Positions 24,613 through 33,891 are shown, counted from the first letter of the stretch. The stretch is 64,000 bases of DNA from Hyphomicrobiales bacterium (GCA_900466475.1 UBMI01000031.1:1-64000); one strand, 5' to 3'. Numbers and translations: made by a program. The notes: generated from the sequence alone by a model not told the origin.

Positions 24613-26511
24613 TCAAATTATGACGTGCGAGCCCAGTTCCACCACACGGTTGGCCGGCAGGCGGAAGTAGTCGGAGGGATTGGCGGCAGCGTTGGCGAGC
24701 GCGATGTAGAGGCGGTCCTGCCAGTAGGGCATGCCGGACTTCGCATCAGGCACCAGTTTGCGGCGGCCGAGATAGAAGGAGGTCGTCATGATGTCGAACT
24801 TCAGGCCGGTCTTGCGCAAGGCCGCCAGCGCCTGGGAGACATTCTGTGATTCCATGAAGCCGAAGAGCAGTTCCACGCGCGAAAAGCGTTCGGATATCTG
24901 CTCGACCTTGTAGCGCTCCTGCGGCGAGACGCGCGGCTTGTTGACCGTGCGGATCGTCAGGATGACGTTGCGGTCATGGAGCACATGATTGTGCTTGAGA
25001 TTGTGCAGCAATGCGGCGGGCGCCGAGTCCGGATCGCTGGTCAGGAAGATCGCGGTGCCCGGAACATGGGCCGGCGAATGCTCGCTCTTGCGCTCGATGG
25101 AGCTTACGAAAGAGGCAAGCGGAATATCCGTATGGCGGGTCTTTTCCGTCAGGATCGCCGTGCCGCGACGCCAGGTCCACATGATGACGGTGAAGGCCGT
25201 GGCAATCATGATCGGAATGTAACCGCCGTCATGAATCTTCAGAAGGTTGGCGCCGAAGAAGATCAGCTCGAGAATGACCAGCGGCAGCAGCGCGATGATG
25301 GCAACAGGAAGCGACCAGTTCCAGCGGGCGCGGACGAATTCGAAGGCCATGATCGAGGTGACGACCATCGCGCCGGTGACAGAGATGCCGTAGGCGGTGG
25401 CCAGTGCATCCGAAGTCTTGAAGCCGAGCACGAGGAAGATGACGCCGAAGAACAGCACCGCGTTGACCGAAGGCACGAAGATCTGCCCGGTATTGGTCTC
25501 GGACGTGAAGAGGATTTCCATGCGCGGCAGGAAGCCGAGGTTGATGCCCTGGCGCACGAGCGAGAAGGCACCGGTGATGACGGCCTGGCTGGCGATGATG
25601 GTGGCGGCAGTCGCAAGGATGACGACCGGCAGCAGCGCCCATTGCGGGTACATGAGGTAGAAGGGATCGGACATCGTCATCGGATTGCCGAGAACGAGCG
25701 CGCCCTGCCCCAGATAATTCAGCGTCAACGACGGGAAAACCAGCAGGAACCAGGCCCACTGGATCGGGCGACGACCGAAATGGCCGAGGTCCGCGTAAAG
25801 CGCTTCCGCACCGGTGACGGTCAGGAAAACGGCGCCGAGGACCACGATGCCGTAGAAGCCCTCATGCAGCAGGAAGCTGACGGCATAATAGGGGTTGAAG
25901 GCGGCGAGAATGCCGTAATCGTCCGAAATATGGGCAATGCCGGCGGCAGCCATAACCAGGAACCAGAGCGCCGTGATTGGGCCGAAGAAGCGTGCGACCG
26001 CGCCCGTGCCGTGAGATTGCACGACGAAAAGAAGCGCCAGGATCGCCACCGATATCGGCACGATATATTCCGACAGGCGCGGCGTGACCAGCTTGATGCC
26101 TTCGACCGCCGACAAGACTGACAGTGCCGGCGTGATCATGGCGTCGCCAAGGAAGAGTGCCGCACCCATCAGGCCGAGGAGCATCAGCAGCGCAGTATGG
26201 CCATTGGCGGTCTTCATCAGGAGGGCCAGCAGCGACAGCGTGCCGCCTTCGCCGTCGTTGTCGGCGCGCAGCAGGAAGAGCACGTATTTGATGGTGACGA
26301 TGATGGTCAGCGCCCAGATCATCAGTGAAATAAGGCTGATGACCTCGAAGCGGGTGAGACCATCATGAGCGACGGGCTTCAGCGCTTCGCGAAACGCGTA
26401 AAGCGGGCTCGTGCCGATATCCCCGTAAACGACACCTACGGAGCCTAGCGCAAGATAAAAGAGCTTGCGCGGCGTAAGGTCACGTTCTTGAGAATGGCTT
26501 TCTTCAGACAT
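24613..26511 (-). CDS. kup: Kup family potassium uptake transporter
   Basis: A 632-residue protein with twelve predicted membrane helices and a hydrophilic C-terminal third (about 450-632). Family motifs include LGSVGVVYGDIGTSPLYAFRE (about 17-37), GDAMITPALSVLSAVEG and GAEALYADLGHFG. Imports K+ with protons. The gene is followed by an inverted-repeat element and preceded, 18 bases away, by the corA stop on the same strand. Confidence 0.96.
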   Translation of the reverse strand: MSEESHSQERDLTPRKLFYLALGSVGVVYGDIGTSPLYAFREALKPVAHDGLTRFEVISLISLMIWALTIIVTIKYVLFLLRADNDGEGGTLSLLALLMKTANGHTALLMLLGLMGAALFLGDAMITPALSVLSAVEGIKLVTPRLSEYIVPISVAILALLFVVQSHGTGAVARFFGPITALWFLVMAAAGIAHISDDYGILAAFNPYYAVSFLLHEGFYGIVVLGAVFLTVTGAEALYADLGHFGRRPIQWAWFLLVFPSLTLNYLGQGALVLGNPMTMSDPFYLMYPQWALLPVVILATAATIIASQAVITGAFSLVRQGINLGFLPRMEILFTSETNTGQIFVPSVNAVLFFGVIFLVLGFKTSDALATAYGISVTGAMVVTSIMAFEFVRARWNWSLPVAIIALLPLVILELIFFGANLLKIHDGGYIPIMIATAFTVIMWTWRRGTAILTEKTRHTDIPLASFVSSIERKSEHSPAHVPGTAIFLTSDPDSAPAALLHNLKHNHVLHDRNVILTIRTVNKPRVSPQERYKVEQISERFSRVELLFGFMESQNVSQALAALRKTGLKFDIMTTSFYLGRRKLVPDAKSGMPYWQDRLYIALANAAANPSDYFRLPANRVVELGSHVII

Positions 26512-26529
26512 GAAGCAATTACAGGCTCC

Positions 26530-27516
26530 TCAGAGCCAGCCTTTCCAGCGAAAAAAGAAGAAGGGAACGACGGCGGAGATCACCATGAGACCGAGCGAGT
26601 AAGGATAACCCGCAGCCAGGTGCAACTCCGGCATGTATTCAAAATTCATGCCATAGATGGAAGCGACCAGCGTCGGCGGCAAGAACACGACCGAAGCAAT
26701 GGAAAAAATCTTGATGATGGCATTCTGCTCGATGTTGATGAGGCCAAGCGAGGCGTCGAGCAGGAAGGTGATGTTGCCGGCGACGAAGGACGCGTGCTCC
26801 GAAAGGGACTGGATGTCGCGCGAGATCGTTCGGCAGAGTTCCTTGGTTTCCTGATCGTGCTGCACGACCGGAATCGTATAGAAGAAGGTGAGAAGGCGCG
26901 AGAGCGAACCGAGACTGTCGCGCAGCTTGCTGATCATCCTGTGATGGCCGGCAATGTCCTTCAGCTTTTCTTCCAGATAGTTCGAAGGCTTGCGCACCTT
27001 CTTGGCGCGATCACCGAAGACGTGGACGGAGAGGATGTCCAGGCGGGACACCGACATTTCCAGAACTTCGGCGGTGCGATCGACAATCGTTTCCAGGAGC
27101 TTGGCAAGCAGAGCTCCGCCGCTGCGCCACTGCTCGGGTATGCGGTGCAGGGCGGCGATAAAGAGGGCGAAGGATTTCGGATGGGCGTAGCGTATGGTCA
27201 CCAGCTTGTCGCCGGCGAGGATGAAGGCGACATCCGTCAGGGTGGGTGCTTCCGTTTCCGCTTTCCAGATCAGCGAAGCGGTCATGTATACGGCATTGCC
27301 TTCGACGTATAGGCGGGCTGACGGCTCAATCGCCCTGAGGTCGTCCCGGGTCGGCACTTCGATGCCAAGGATCTTTTCGACATGCAGTTCTTCCTCGCGA
27401 GTCGGCTCGATCATGTCGATCCATACCATATCCGCCGGCAATTCCGGAGGATTGGCAAGATCACGGATCTCGACCGACTTGCAGTTGGAACAGTATGCTG
27501 TGATCACAGCCCGCAT
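26530..27516 (-). CDS. corA: CorA family magnesium/cobalt transporter
   Basis: A 328-residue protein with a large cytosolic N-terminal domain and two C-terminal membrane helices. The selectivity motif GMN lies in VASIYGMNFEYMPEL, about residue 291. It starts at 27516 (MRAVITAYCSNCKSVEIRDL). With kup 18 bases downstream it may form a cation-transport operon. No magnesium riboswitch was recognised upstream. Confidence 0.95.
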   Translation of the reverse strand: MRAVITAYCSNCKSVEIRDLANPPELPADMVWIDMIEPTREEELHVEKILGIEVPTRDDLRAIEPSARLYVEGNAVYMTASLIWKAETEAPTLTDVAFILAGDKLVTIRYAHPKSFALFIAALHRIPEQWRSGGALLAKLLETIVDRTAEVLEMSVSRLDILSVHVFGDRAKKVRKPSNYLEEKLKDIAGHHRMISKLRDSLGSLSRLLTFFYTIPVVQHDQETKELCRTISRDIQSLSEHASFVAGNITFLLDASLGLINIEQNAIIKIFSIASVVFLPPTLVASIYGMNFEYMPELHLAAGYPYSLGLMVISAVVPFFFFRWKGWL

Positions 27517-27911
27517 CTCCGGCGCCAGCGGCGCGCAACCGGCGTAACCATCTTTGTCGAAAGCCCTACCATGCCGTTGCGGGCGCGATGGCGCCTAGAC
27601 ACACTCGCCATCGACCGAGACGGAAGGGGATAAAGAACGTTCATACAGCTCCGGTCATATCCGGCCTTTTCGGCCGGGTCGCTCCACCGCATCGCAGTCA
27701 CCAATCCGTCGATCGACAAGCCAACTCCGAATATGCAGAGAGGCCGGAAACTTCATAAAGCAGCGGCCATACAGAGCATTTGCAGACGCGCCATCATGAC
27801 GCCGGCGCGCATATGAAGCAAAGCCAGGAAATAATCAAGACATGTTACGTGAACTGCGCCTTTTCATCTCATTTCGCCCACAATTCGGGGTGATCGGCGC
27901 GTGATTCGTTT
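27517..27911. other. Intergenic region, no gene recognised
   Basis: 395 bases between the corA start and the mrp stop. One short hairpin (CCGGCC-TTTT-CGGCCGG at 27661-27677) without a T-run is seen. Open frames in this stretch (for example 27504-27719 minus) lack ribosome sites and family features. The left side should hold the corA promoter, but no convincing boxes were found. Confidence 0.5.
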
Positions 27912-29060
27912 TTATTCGAATACGATCGCAGGCGCCTCACGCTGCGGCTTCTCGCCGACCTGCTCCCAGACCTTGGCAGCGATGGCGCGGTAGATGCCGG
28001 CGACGATGCCATTCGGATCTGAGGCGACGAGCGGCGTTCCGGCATCGGAGGTCTCGCGGATATTCATCGTCAGCGGCACTTCGCCCAGGAAGGGCACGCC
28101 GATGCGCTCAGCCTCCCTGCGGGCGCCGCCATGGCCGAAGATATCGTAGCGCGTGCCGGTATCGGGCGCGACGAAATAGCTCATGTTCTCGACGATGCCG
28201 AGGACCGGCACTTCGACCTTGCGGAACATGTTGAGGCCCTTGCGGGCATCGATCAACGCGAGATCCTGCGGCGTCGAAACAATCACGGCGCCGGCGAGCG
28301 GCACCTGCTGGGCCATGGTGAGCTGGGCGTCGCCAGTGCCGGGCGGCATGTCGACGACGAGAACATCGAGTTCGCCCCAGGCGACTTCACGCAGCATCTG
28401 CAGGAGAGCGGACTGAACCATCGGCCCGCGCCAGATCATCGCGGTTTCCTCATCGACGAGGAAACCCATGGACATGACCTTGAGGCCGTAATTCTCCATG
28501 GGATTGATGATGCGGCCGTCGATCTGGGTCGGGCGGCCGGAGATCTTCAGAAGCCGCGGCATGGAGGGGCCGTAGATGTCGGCATCGAGAATACCTACAC
28601 GAAGACCATTGGCCTGCAGGCCGAGCGCCAGATTGACCGCCGTCGTCGACTTGCCAACGCCGCCCTTGCCCGATGCGACGGCAATGATGGCGCCGATGCC
28701 GGGAACGCCGATCTTGGCTGTGCGCGGCTGCTGCGGGGCATGGGAATGGCCGTGATGGCTGTGGTCAGCCTGCGCGGCGGGACGCGCAGCAGGCGCACTG
28801 GCGGCTGCCTTCTTATCTGCGGTCAGGGCCACGAGCGCACCCTTCACACCCGGCATTTCCTTGATCACACGCTCGGCAGCAAGCCGCAGCGGCTCCAGTT
28901 CCTTGGCACGTTCGGCAGGCACGGTGATGGAGAAATAGACCTTGCCATCGGAAATGAAGACGTCGGAAACCATGCCGAGTTCGACGATATTGTGCTCCAG
29001 ATCCGGTCCGCGCACGGTCTTCAGCGTTTCCAGAACCTGTTCCTTGGTGACCTCGGTCAT
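27912..29060 (-). CDS. Mrp/ApbC family P-loop ATPase (iron-sulfur carrier family), cysteine-free
   Basis: A 382-residue protein with an N-terminal MIP18-like domain (about 1-85). A His-rich linker (HSHHGHSHA, near 105) follows, then a Mrp ATPase domain with the deviant Walker A GKGGVGKST (about 131-139) and VVDMPPGTGDAQL. In Mrp/ApbC proteins a C-x2-C near the end binds the transferred cluster. Here that position reads ENMSYFVAPDTG, and I find no cysteine anywhere in the chain. It may therefore act without bridging a cluster through its own cysteines, or use another ligand. Confidence 0.92.
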   Translation of the reverse strand: MTEVTKEQVLETLKTVRGPDLEHNIVELGMVSDVFISDGKVYFSITVPAERAKELEPLRLAAERVIKEMPGVKGALVALTADKKAAASAPAARPAAQADHSHHGHSHAPQQPRTAKIGVPGIGAIIAVASGKGGVGKSTTAVNLALGLQANGLRVGILDADIYGPSMPRLLKISGRPTQIDGRIINPMENYGLKVMSMGFLVDEETAMIWRGPMVQSALLQMLREVAWGELDVLVVDMPPGTGDAQLTMAQQVPLAGAVIVSTPQDLALIDARKGLNMFRKVEVPVLGIVENMSYFVAPDTGTRYDIFGHGGARREAERIGVPFLGEVPLTMNIRETSDAGTPLVASDPNGIVAGIYRAIAAKVWEQVGEKPQREAPAIVFE

Positions 29061-29625
29061 TCCGCCCTCACTGCTTCTACCTCTTCAGTAAATAGTGGAG
29101 GCTGACAGCTTCGCCAAACGAAATCGGGCAGCAGACATAACTTGCATCACGGAAAGGCAATGCGTTCTCTCTCCGCTGCGGCCATCAAGTCCGCCGGGCT
29201 TTCGCCCTGATGGCCGCAACGGACTCCCCGAGAACCGACGCAATTCGAGGCGAACTAGCGCAAGCGGAGAAAAAGACCAGAAAAAATTTTAACGAAATCG
29301 TCCGTTTTCGGAACAGAGCAACGGGCGGTTGCCCAAACGCAACAACCACCGCCGATATCGGAACGCCGGGAGAAAAGCGGCGCGATATCAGACGGTGGCG
29401 TGTCGGTCGCGCCATTGAGCTGGCGCTGTTTCAAAGTCCCCTCTGGACCTCTGCCGATAACAATGCAGGAAGCGTGCCAAATGCTGAATTTGCGGAAAAG
29501 GATGGCAATCGTCAGTTCTGGCCCGCCTGTGAAGGGCCTGGCGCTCAGATATTGAGCAGCCTGGAGTCGACTGACGTAATTTTGGGCTGCAAGGCCTGCT
29601 AAACCGGCCTTACTAAATCAGGGCC
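29061..29625. other. Intergenic region with a strong hairpin, no convincing gene
   Basis: 565 bases between the mrp start and the LuxR stop. The mrp promoter should lie at the left end. A strong hairpin is at 29178-29227. A frame at 29210-29602 plus could encode 130 residues, but it shows no domain, signal peptide or ribosome site and has odd composition. The middle is AT-rich and could include a small RNA. Confidence 0.5.
29178..29227. other. Strong hairpin in the mrp-LuxR gap
   Basis: Perfect 10-bp arms GCGGCCATCA (29178-29187) and TGATGGCCGC (29218-29227), with an inner GGGC-TTTC-GCCC stem next to the right arm. There is no T-run, so it is not a simple terminator; it could be a small RNA or a regulator site. 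Confidence 0.55.
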
Positions 29626-30357
29626 TTACTTGATGAGGCCAATGCGCAGCGCCTTGGCGACAGCCTGCGTACGATTGACCGTATCCAGCTTCTTCGTTGC
29701 TCGGTTCAGGTAGTGATTGACCGTATGTTCCGAGAGATCGAGGATTTCGGCAATCTCCGCACTGGTCTTGCCGGCGGCGGTCCAGTTCAGGCAATCGATC
29801 TCGCGATCCGTCAGCGTGTCGGTTATGCGCGTATCGAGATTGCGGATTTCGGCGAGCCGATCGAAGACATGGATCGCGATGTAGCTCAGTTCCCGCATCT
29901 CTACCGCGGTGAAGGGCTCGCGGTCCCCGGCGAAGGAGACTGCACCGCGCGCACCTGATGGTTCGTGCGTCGGGAAATAGCCGCAGCGCACCATCTTGAA
30001 GCGTTCGAAAAGAGTCGCAACGATGCCAGCCTTGCCGTCATCGCGCGACCAGTTGGCGCGCGACGTGTCATGGAAGAACGGCAGCGTCGACGTTCGCAGC
30101 CGCCGCAGGACGGGGCTGTTCACCATCAGTCCTTCCTGATCGTAGATCGACAGCAATTCAGCGGGCCAGCTGGTGATGATCGTATTGGCCTGAAGGTCGA
30201 AGGAGGTAATCGGCGGCAGGTTCAAAACCATAAAGGCGCGGCTACGATATGCCTCTGTCACCCGCTTCATGAAGCGAAAAATGTCGAACTGGGTTTTTAG
30301 CCCGGCGACCTCCTGGACGTAGGCGTCTTCCACCGAAGTTTGCGGTAAACTTGCCAT
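29626..30357 (-). CDS. LuxR family regulator (solo) with altered ligand pocket
   Basis: A 243-residue regulator with a LuxR-type N-terminal autoinducer-binding-like domain (about 20-160) and a C-terminal helix-turn-helix (LTDREIDCLNWTAAGKTSAE, about 180-199, then EHTVNHYLNRATKKL). Aligned to TraR, the pocket residues Trp57, Asp70 and Trp85 are Leu, Ser and His, while Tyr61, Pro71 and Gly113 are kept. That suggests it may not bind a canonical acyl-homoserine lactone. No luxI-like gene is in the window. It may regulate the neighbouring sugar operon, but that is only a guess from position. Confidence 0.9.
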   Translation of the reverse strand: MASLPQTSVEDAYVQEVAGLKTQFDIFRFMKRVTEAYRSRAFMVLNLPPITSFDLQANTIITSWPAELLSIYDQEGLMVNSPVLRRLRTSTLPFFHDTSRANWSRDDGKAGIVATLFERFKMVRCGYFPTHEPSGARGAVSFAGDREPFTAVEMRELSYIAIHVFDRLAEIRNLDTRITDTLTDREIDCLNWTAAGKTSAEIAEILDLSEHTVNHYLNRATKKLDTVNRTQAVAKALRIGLIK

Positions 30358-30616
30358 CAGATTTTTCGCCTCCGAACCGGGCTTTGGGTAAACCGCTGGC
30401 AGCCTGTGTGGAAAAGAGGCAGGTACAGGGTGGGTTACACAACGCCCGTCAGATCAATAGGTTCAGCCTCGGCGTGCAGCGCGTTCGGCCGGTGAATTGT
30501 CGATGATTTCGCGGACGACCCCAGTTGGCGTGATTCGCCGTCAAATCTCAATAACACACACATCATAAGCATGCTATGTATCCGACGTCCAGCAATTGAC
30601 TATGGTCAAGCCCGTT

Positions 30617-31432
30617 TCAACGCCTTGGCCCGAGGCGGATGCGCATTTCGTCCATGATATTCCGCGCCGTCACCTGAACCGGAACGGCCCATTCCTGGAG
30701 AAGTTCCATCGACAGGCGGTAAGCGGGACCGGTAACCGAGACCCCGCCGATGAAGGAGCGGTCGTCCGACCAGATCGGGGCGGCGACACAGCGGATGCCG
30801 GCCTCATGTTCCTCGCGATCGAAAGCATGACCGGCGGCAGCGATTTCGCCGATCTCCGCCAGCAGGCTCTCGGCATTCGCATGCGTCGCCGAGGTGAAGC
30901 GGTTGAAATGCAGACCAGGCAGGAGTGCATCGATTTTATCCGGTGGCAAAACCGAAAGGGCGGCCTTGCCGACGCCGGTGCAGTAACAGGGCGAGGCATT
31001 GCCGATCTGTGAATACATGCGCACCGGCTGGTGCCCTTCGACCTTGTCGAGATAAATAATGGAGGAGCCACGCAGCACGCCGAGATGGACGGTCTCGCCG
31101 GTCTCGCGGTGAAGGGCGGCGAGGTGCGGCGCGGCGATCAGGCGAAATTCGTTGCGCGCCCAGCTTCGCGAGGCGAAGTCGAGCAGCCGCAGACCCGGCG
31201 CGTAACGCCCTTCGGCATCGAGCTCGAGAAGCCCTTCTTCGACGAGATGCCCGAGCTGCCGATGCAGCGTGCCGCGCGGATGATCGGCACGTGCGAGAAT
31301 ATCAGTGAAGCGCAAGGGAGCGTCGGCATGGGTGACGAGATCAAGCAGCACCATGAGCTTGCCGAGCGTGCCGGTATCACGCGACGCGCCCTTGTCATCC
31401 ACATGCGCCATGCTGTCGCCGCTGGAGCTCAT
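30617..31432 (-). CDS. IclR family transcriptional regulator
   Basis: A 271-residue regulator starting at the ATG at 31430-31432 with GGAAAGG before it; the open frame extends to 31501 but that part covers the operator region. An N-terminal winged helix-turn-helix (LRFTDILARADHPRGTLHRQ, about 42-61) is followed by an IclR effector domain with CYCTGVGKAALSVLP and HEAGIRCVAAPIW. It is divergent from the dgoK/dgoA operon and most likely controls it, with a 2-keto-3-deoxy sugar acid or related compound as the candidate effector (inference). Confidence 0.92.
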   Translation of the reverse strand: MSSSGDSMAHVDDKGASRDTGTLGKLMVLLDLVTHADAPLRFTDILARADHPRGTLHRQLGHLVEEGLLELDAEGRYAPGLRLLDFASRSWARNEFRLIAAPHLAALHRETGETVHLGVLRGSSIIYLDKVEGHQPVRMYSQIGNASPCYCTGVGKAALSVLPPDKIDALLPGLHFNRFTSATHANAESLLAEIGEIAAAGHAFDREEHEAGIRCVAAPIWSDDRSFIGGVSVTGPAYRLSMELLQEWAVPVQVTARNIMDEMRIRLGPRR

Positions 31433-31475
31433 TACCTTTCCTACCCTTGACAGGAAAGCCAGCCTATTCGAATAA

Positions 31476-31510
31476 TTCCATATAGTCAAATTAAGTTCCA
31501 AATAGTGGAA
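31476..31510. promoter_or_regulatory. Candidate IclR operator
   Basis: An inverted repeat TTCCA-AATAG-TGGAA (31496-31510) is preceded by a direct repeat of its left half. TTCCATATAGT (31476-31486) and TTCCAAATAGT (31496-31506) are 20 bases apart, two helical turns. It lies between the divergent IclR and SDR genes. IclR-family sites often read TGGAA/TTCCA, so this is a good candidate for autoregulation and operon control. Confidence 0.6.
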
Positions 31511-31535
31511 TTAGCGACAGGTGGGAGGAGAAACG

Positions 31536-32306
31536 GTGAGCGCTATGTCTGCACAATTTCCTGAATTCAGGGATCGCACGGTGCTGATCAGCGGCGGCGG
31601 TTCCGGGATCGGGGCCGCCCTCGTCGAGGGTTTCGCAAGGCAGGGTGCAAAAGTTTCCTTCCTCGACATCGCCGAGGCGGAAAGCCGGGCACTGGCGGAG
31701 CGGCTTTCAGTAGAGAATGCGCACCCTGTCAGTTTCTACCATACCGATCTGCGCGATATCGATGCCATCAGGCGCGCGGTCGACACTGTCGTCGCTACAT
31801 CGGGGCCGATCCGGGTACTTGTCAACAATGCGGCCTGGGACGACCGGCACGAATTCGACGATGTGACCGAGGACTATTGGGATAATAACCAGGCGGTCAA
31901 TCTGCGCCATGTCTTCTTCACCTCGCAGGCGGCAGCCCCATCGATGCGGGCAGCCGGCGGCGGAGCGATCATCAACATGTCGTCGATTGCCTTCAAGCTG
32001 AACATGGGCGTCTTTCCTGCCTATGCCGCCGCCAAGGCGGCAGTCGTCGGCCTGACAAAGAGCATGGCAGGAAGGCTCGGCCCTGAGAATATCCGCGTCA
32101 ACTGCATTCTGCCGGGCATGGTGGTGACCGAGCGGCAGATGAAGTTATGGCTGACGGAGGAAAGCATTGCCCGCTCCGTGCAGGAGCAATGCCTGAAGAC
32201 CCCATTGAAGCCGGACGCGATCGTCGGTCCGGCTCTGTTTCTTGCATCCGACTGCGCAGCCGGCATGACCGCGCAGTCCCTTATCGTCGATGGAGGCGTT
32301 CTCTGA
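31536..32306 (+). CDS. SDR family sugar dehydrogenase (candidate galactose 1-dehydrogenase)
   Basis: A 256-residue short-chain dehydrogenase. The cofactor loop SGGGSGIGAA (about 23-32), NNAAW, the catalytic serine in MSSIAF and Tyr/Lys in YAAAKA are present. The GTG at 31536 has GGGAGGAG five bases before; an ATG three codons later is possible. It is the first gene of the operon with dgoK, dgoA and a lactonase, which points to oxidation of galactose or a similar aldose to its lactone. The substrate is inferred from neighbours only. Confidence 0.85.
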   Translation: MSAMSAQFPEFRDRTVLISGGGSGIGAALVEGFARQGAKVSFLDIAEAESRALAERLSVENAHPVSFYHTDLRDIDAIRRAVDTVVATSGPIRVLVNNAAWDDRHEFDDVTEDYWDNNQAVNLRHVFFTSQAAAPSMRAAGGGAIINMSSIAFKLNMGVFPAYAAAKAAVVGLTKSMAGRLGPENIRVNCILPGMVVTERQMKLWLTEESIARSVQEQCLKTPLKPDAIVGPALFLASDCAAGMTAQSLIVDGGVL

Positions 32307-33223
32307 TGGCAAATCCTGCTTATGTCGCGGTGGACTGGGGCACCAGCAGCTTCCGGCTATGGCTTATCGATGCCGGTGGCGCCGTTCTCGCCGAGCGCCG
32401 CAGCGGCGAAGGCATGACGACCGCCGCCAAAACCGGCTTTTCCCAGGTTCTTGAAGGGCATCTCGCAGCCGTGGAAGCGCCTGATAACCTGCCGGTCATC
32501 GTCTGCGGCATGGCAGGCGCACGGCAGGGCTGGGTGGAGGCAGGTTATATCGACGTGCCCGCTTCGCTCTCTTCGATCCTGTCAGGCGCAGTTTCCGTGC
32601 CCGGCGAAAGCCGCGACGTGCGTATTCTGCCGGGCCTTGCACAGCGTGATGCAGCGACGCCGGATGTCATGCGCGGGGAGGAAACGCAGCTTCTCGGGGC
32701 ACTCGGGCCCACGAGCCGCGGCGCCCAGGCCGTCTGCATGCCGGGCACACATTCCAAATGGGTGCATGTCAGTGACGCCAAGGTCACCGGCTTTTCCACG
32801 TTCATGACGGGCGAACTTTTCGACGCCCTTACCAAACATACGATCCTCATGCATGCGGTCGCCGGCGCCGAGGACCAGCCGGCCGATACCGCGGCCTTCG
32901 AAACGGCCGTTGCGGCCGCGTTCAAGCGGCCGGCCCTCGCGTCGAACCTGATTTTCACGGCCCGTTCCGGCCAGCTTCTGCACGGTATTTCGGCTGCCGC
33001 CGCCCAAGCCAAACTCTCCGGCACGCTGATCGGCCTCGAAATCGCCGGCGCGTTACACGACGCCGGCAAGGATACTCCCGTTACCCTCGTCGCGTCCGGA
33101 CGCCTGCAGGCGCTCTACGAGCAGGCCTTCCATACGCTCTCCCTTTCCTTCACCGCCATCGACGCCGATGCCGCCGTTCGCGGCGGGCTTTCGGCCGCTG
33201 CCCAAGCCATCTGGCCGAATTGA
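32306..33223 (+). CDS. dgoK: 2-dehydro-3-deoxygalactonokinase
   Basis: A 305-residue kinase of the DgoK family that phosphorylates 2-keto-3-deoxygalactonate at C6. The N-terminal VAVDWGTSSFRLW (7-19) is the phosphate-binding loop of the ASKHA fold, and CMPGTHSKWVHV (about 146-157) is typical of DgoK. The ATG overlaps the SDR stop by one base (TGATG), so the two are translationally coupled. The open frame from 32147 is not used. Confidence 0.93.
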   Translation: MANPAYVAVDWGTSSFRLWLIDAGGAVLAERRSGEGMTTAAKTGFSQVLEGHLAAVEAPDNLPVIVCGMAGARQGWVEAGYIDVPASLSSILSGAVSVPGESRDVRILPGLAQRDAATPDVMRGEETQLLGALGPTSRGAQAVCMPGTHSKWVHVSDAKVTGFSTFMTGELFDALTKHTILMHAVAGAEDQPADTAAFETAVAAAFKRPALASNLIFTARSGQLLHGISAAAAQAKLSGTLIGLEIAGALHDAGKDTPVTLVASGRLQALYEQAFHTLSLSFTAIDADAAVRGGLSAAAQAIWPN

Positions 33224-33254
33224 GCCATCTCGGCGAACTGAGAAAGATATTCTG

Positions 33255-33887
33255 ATGAACCGTGTCCCCTTCCCCAAGATGAAGCGTCCGCTGATTGCCA
33301 TTCTGCGCGGCATCAAGCCCGAGGAAACCCAAGCCGTGGTCGGCGCGCTGATCGAAAATGGTCTGACGGCGATCGAGATCCCGCTGAATTCGCCGGAGCC
33401 ATTCAAGTCCATCGAAATCGCCGCCAAGATGGCGCCGGCGGATGTGCTCATCGGCGCCGGCACCGTGCTGACGACAGAAGCCGTCGACAGCCTGCATGCC
33501 GCCGGCGGCAAACTGCTGGTCACACCGAATGTCGAGCCCGACGTCATCATCCGCGCCCGCGACTACGGCATGGTGACCATGCCGGGCGTCTTTACCCCGA
33601 CTGAAGCGCTGCAGGCGGCCCGCGCAGGTGCGACCGGCCTCAAGTTCTTCCCTGCAAGCGTTCTGGGGCCGTCAGGCATCACCGCGATCCGCGCCATCCT
33701 GCCGCCGGAATTGGTGATTGCGGCGGTCGGCGGCGTGTCGGACAAGAACTTTTCCGACTATACCAAAGCGGGCATTTTGGCTTTCGGTCTCGGCACCAGC
33801 ATTTACAAGCCCGGAATGACTGAAGCAGAGGTTGCCGAGCGCGCCAAGGCGACCATCTTAGCCTATGACGCGGCCATAGGAGCATAG
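33255..33887 (+). CDS. dgoA: 2-dehydro-3-deoxy-6-phosphogalactonate aldolase
   Basis: A 210-residue class I aldolase that splits KDPGal into pyruvate and glyceraldehyde-3-phosphate. The base in LIAILRGIKPEE (13-24), NSPEPFKSI, VLIGAGTVL and the Schiff-base lysine in GATGLKFFPASV (Lys130) are all present. It starts at the ATG at 33255, 31 bases after dgoK. The KDPG aldolase (Eda) family is close, but the dgoK neighbour favours the galacto form. Confidence 0.93.
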   Translation: MNRVPFPKMKRPLIAILRGIKPEETQAVVGALIENGLTAIEIPLNSPEPFKSIEIAAKMAPADVLIGAGTVLTTEAVDSLHAAGGKLLVTPNVEPDVIIRARDYGMVTMPGVFTPTEALQAARAGATGLKFFPASVLGPSGITAIRAILPPELVIAAVGGVSDKNFSDYTKAGILAFGLGTSIYKPGMTEAEVAERAKATILAYDAAIGA

Positions 33888-33891
33888 GCAT

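Noticed and set aside
27661..27677. CCGGCC-TTTT-CGGCCGG hairpin as a terminator
   Set aside because: No T-run on either strand and no gene ends close by.
29210..29602. 130-residue plus-strand frame in the mrp-LuxR gap
   Set aside because: It begins inside the hairpin, lacks a ribosome site and shows no domain or signal peptide; left as unexplained sequence.
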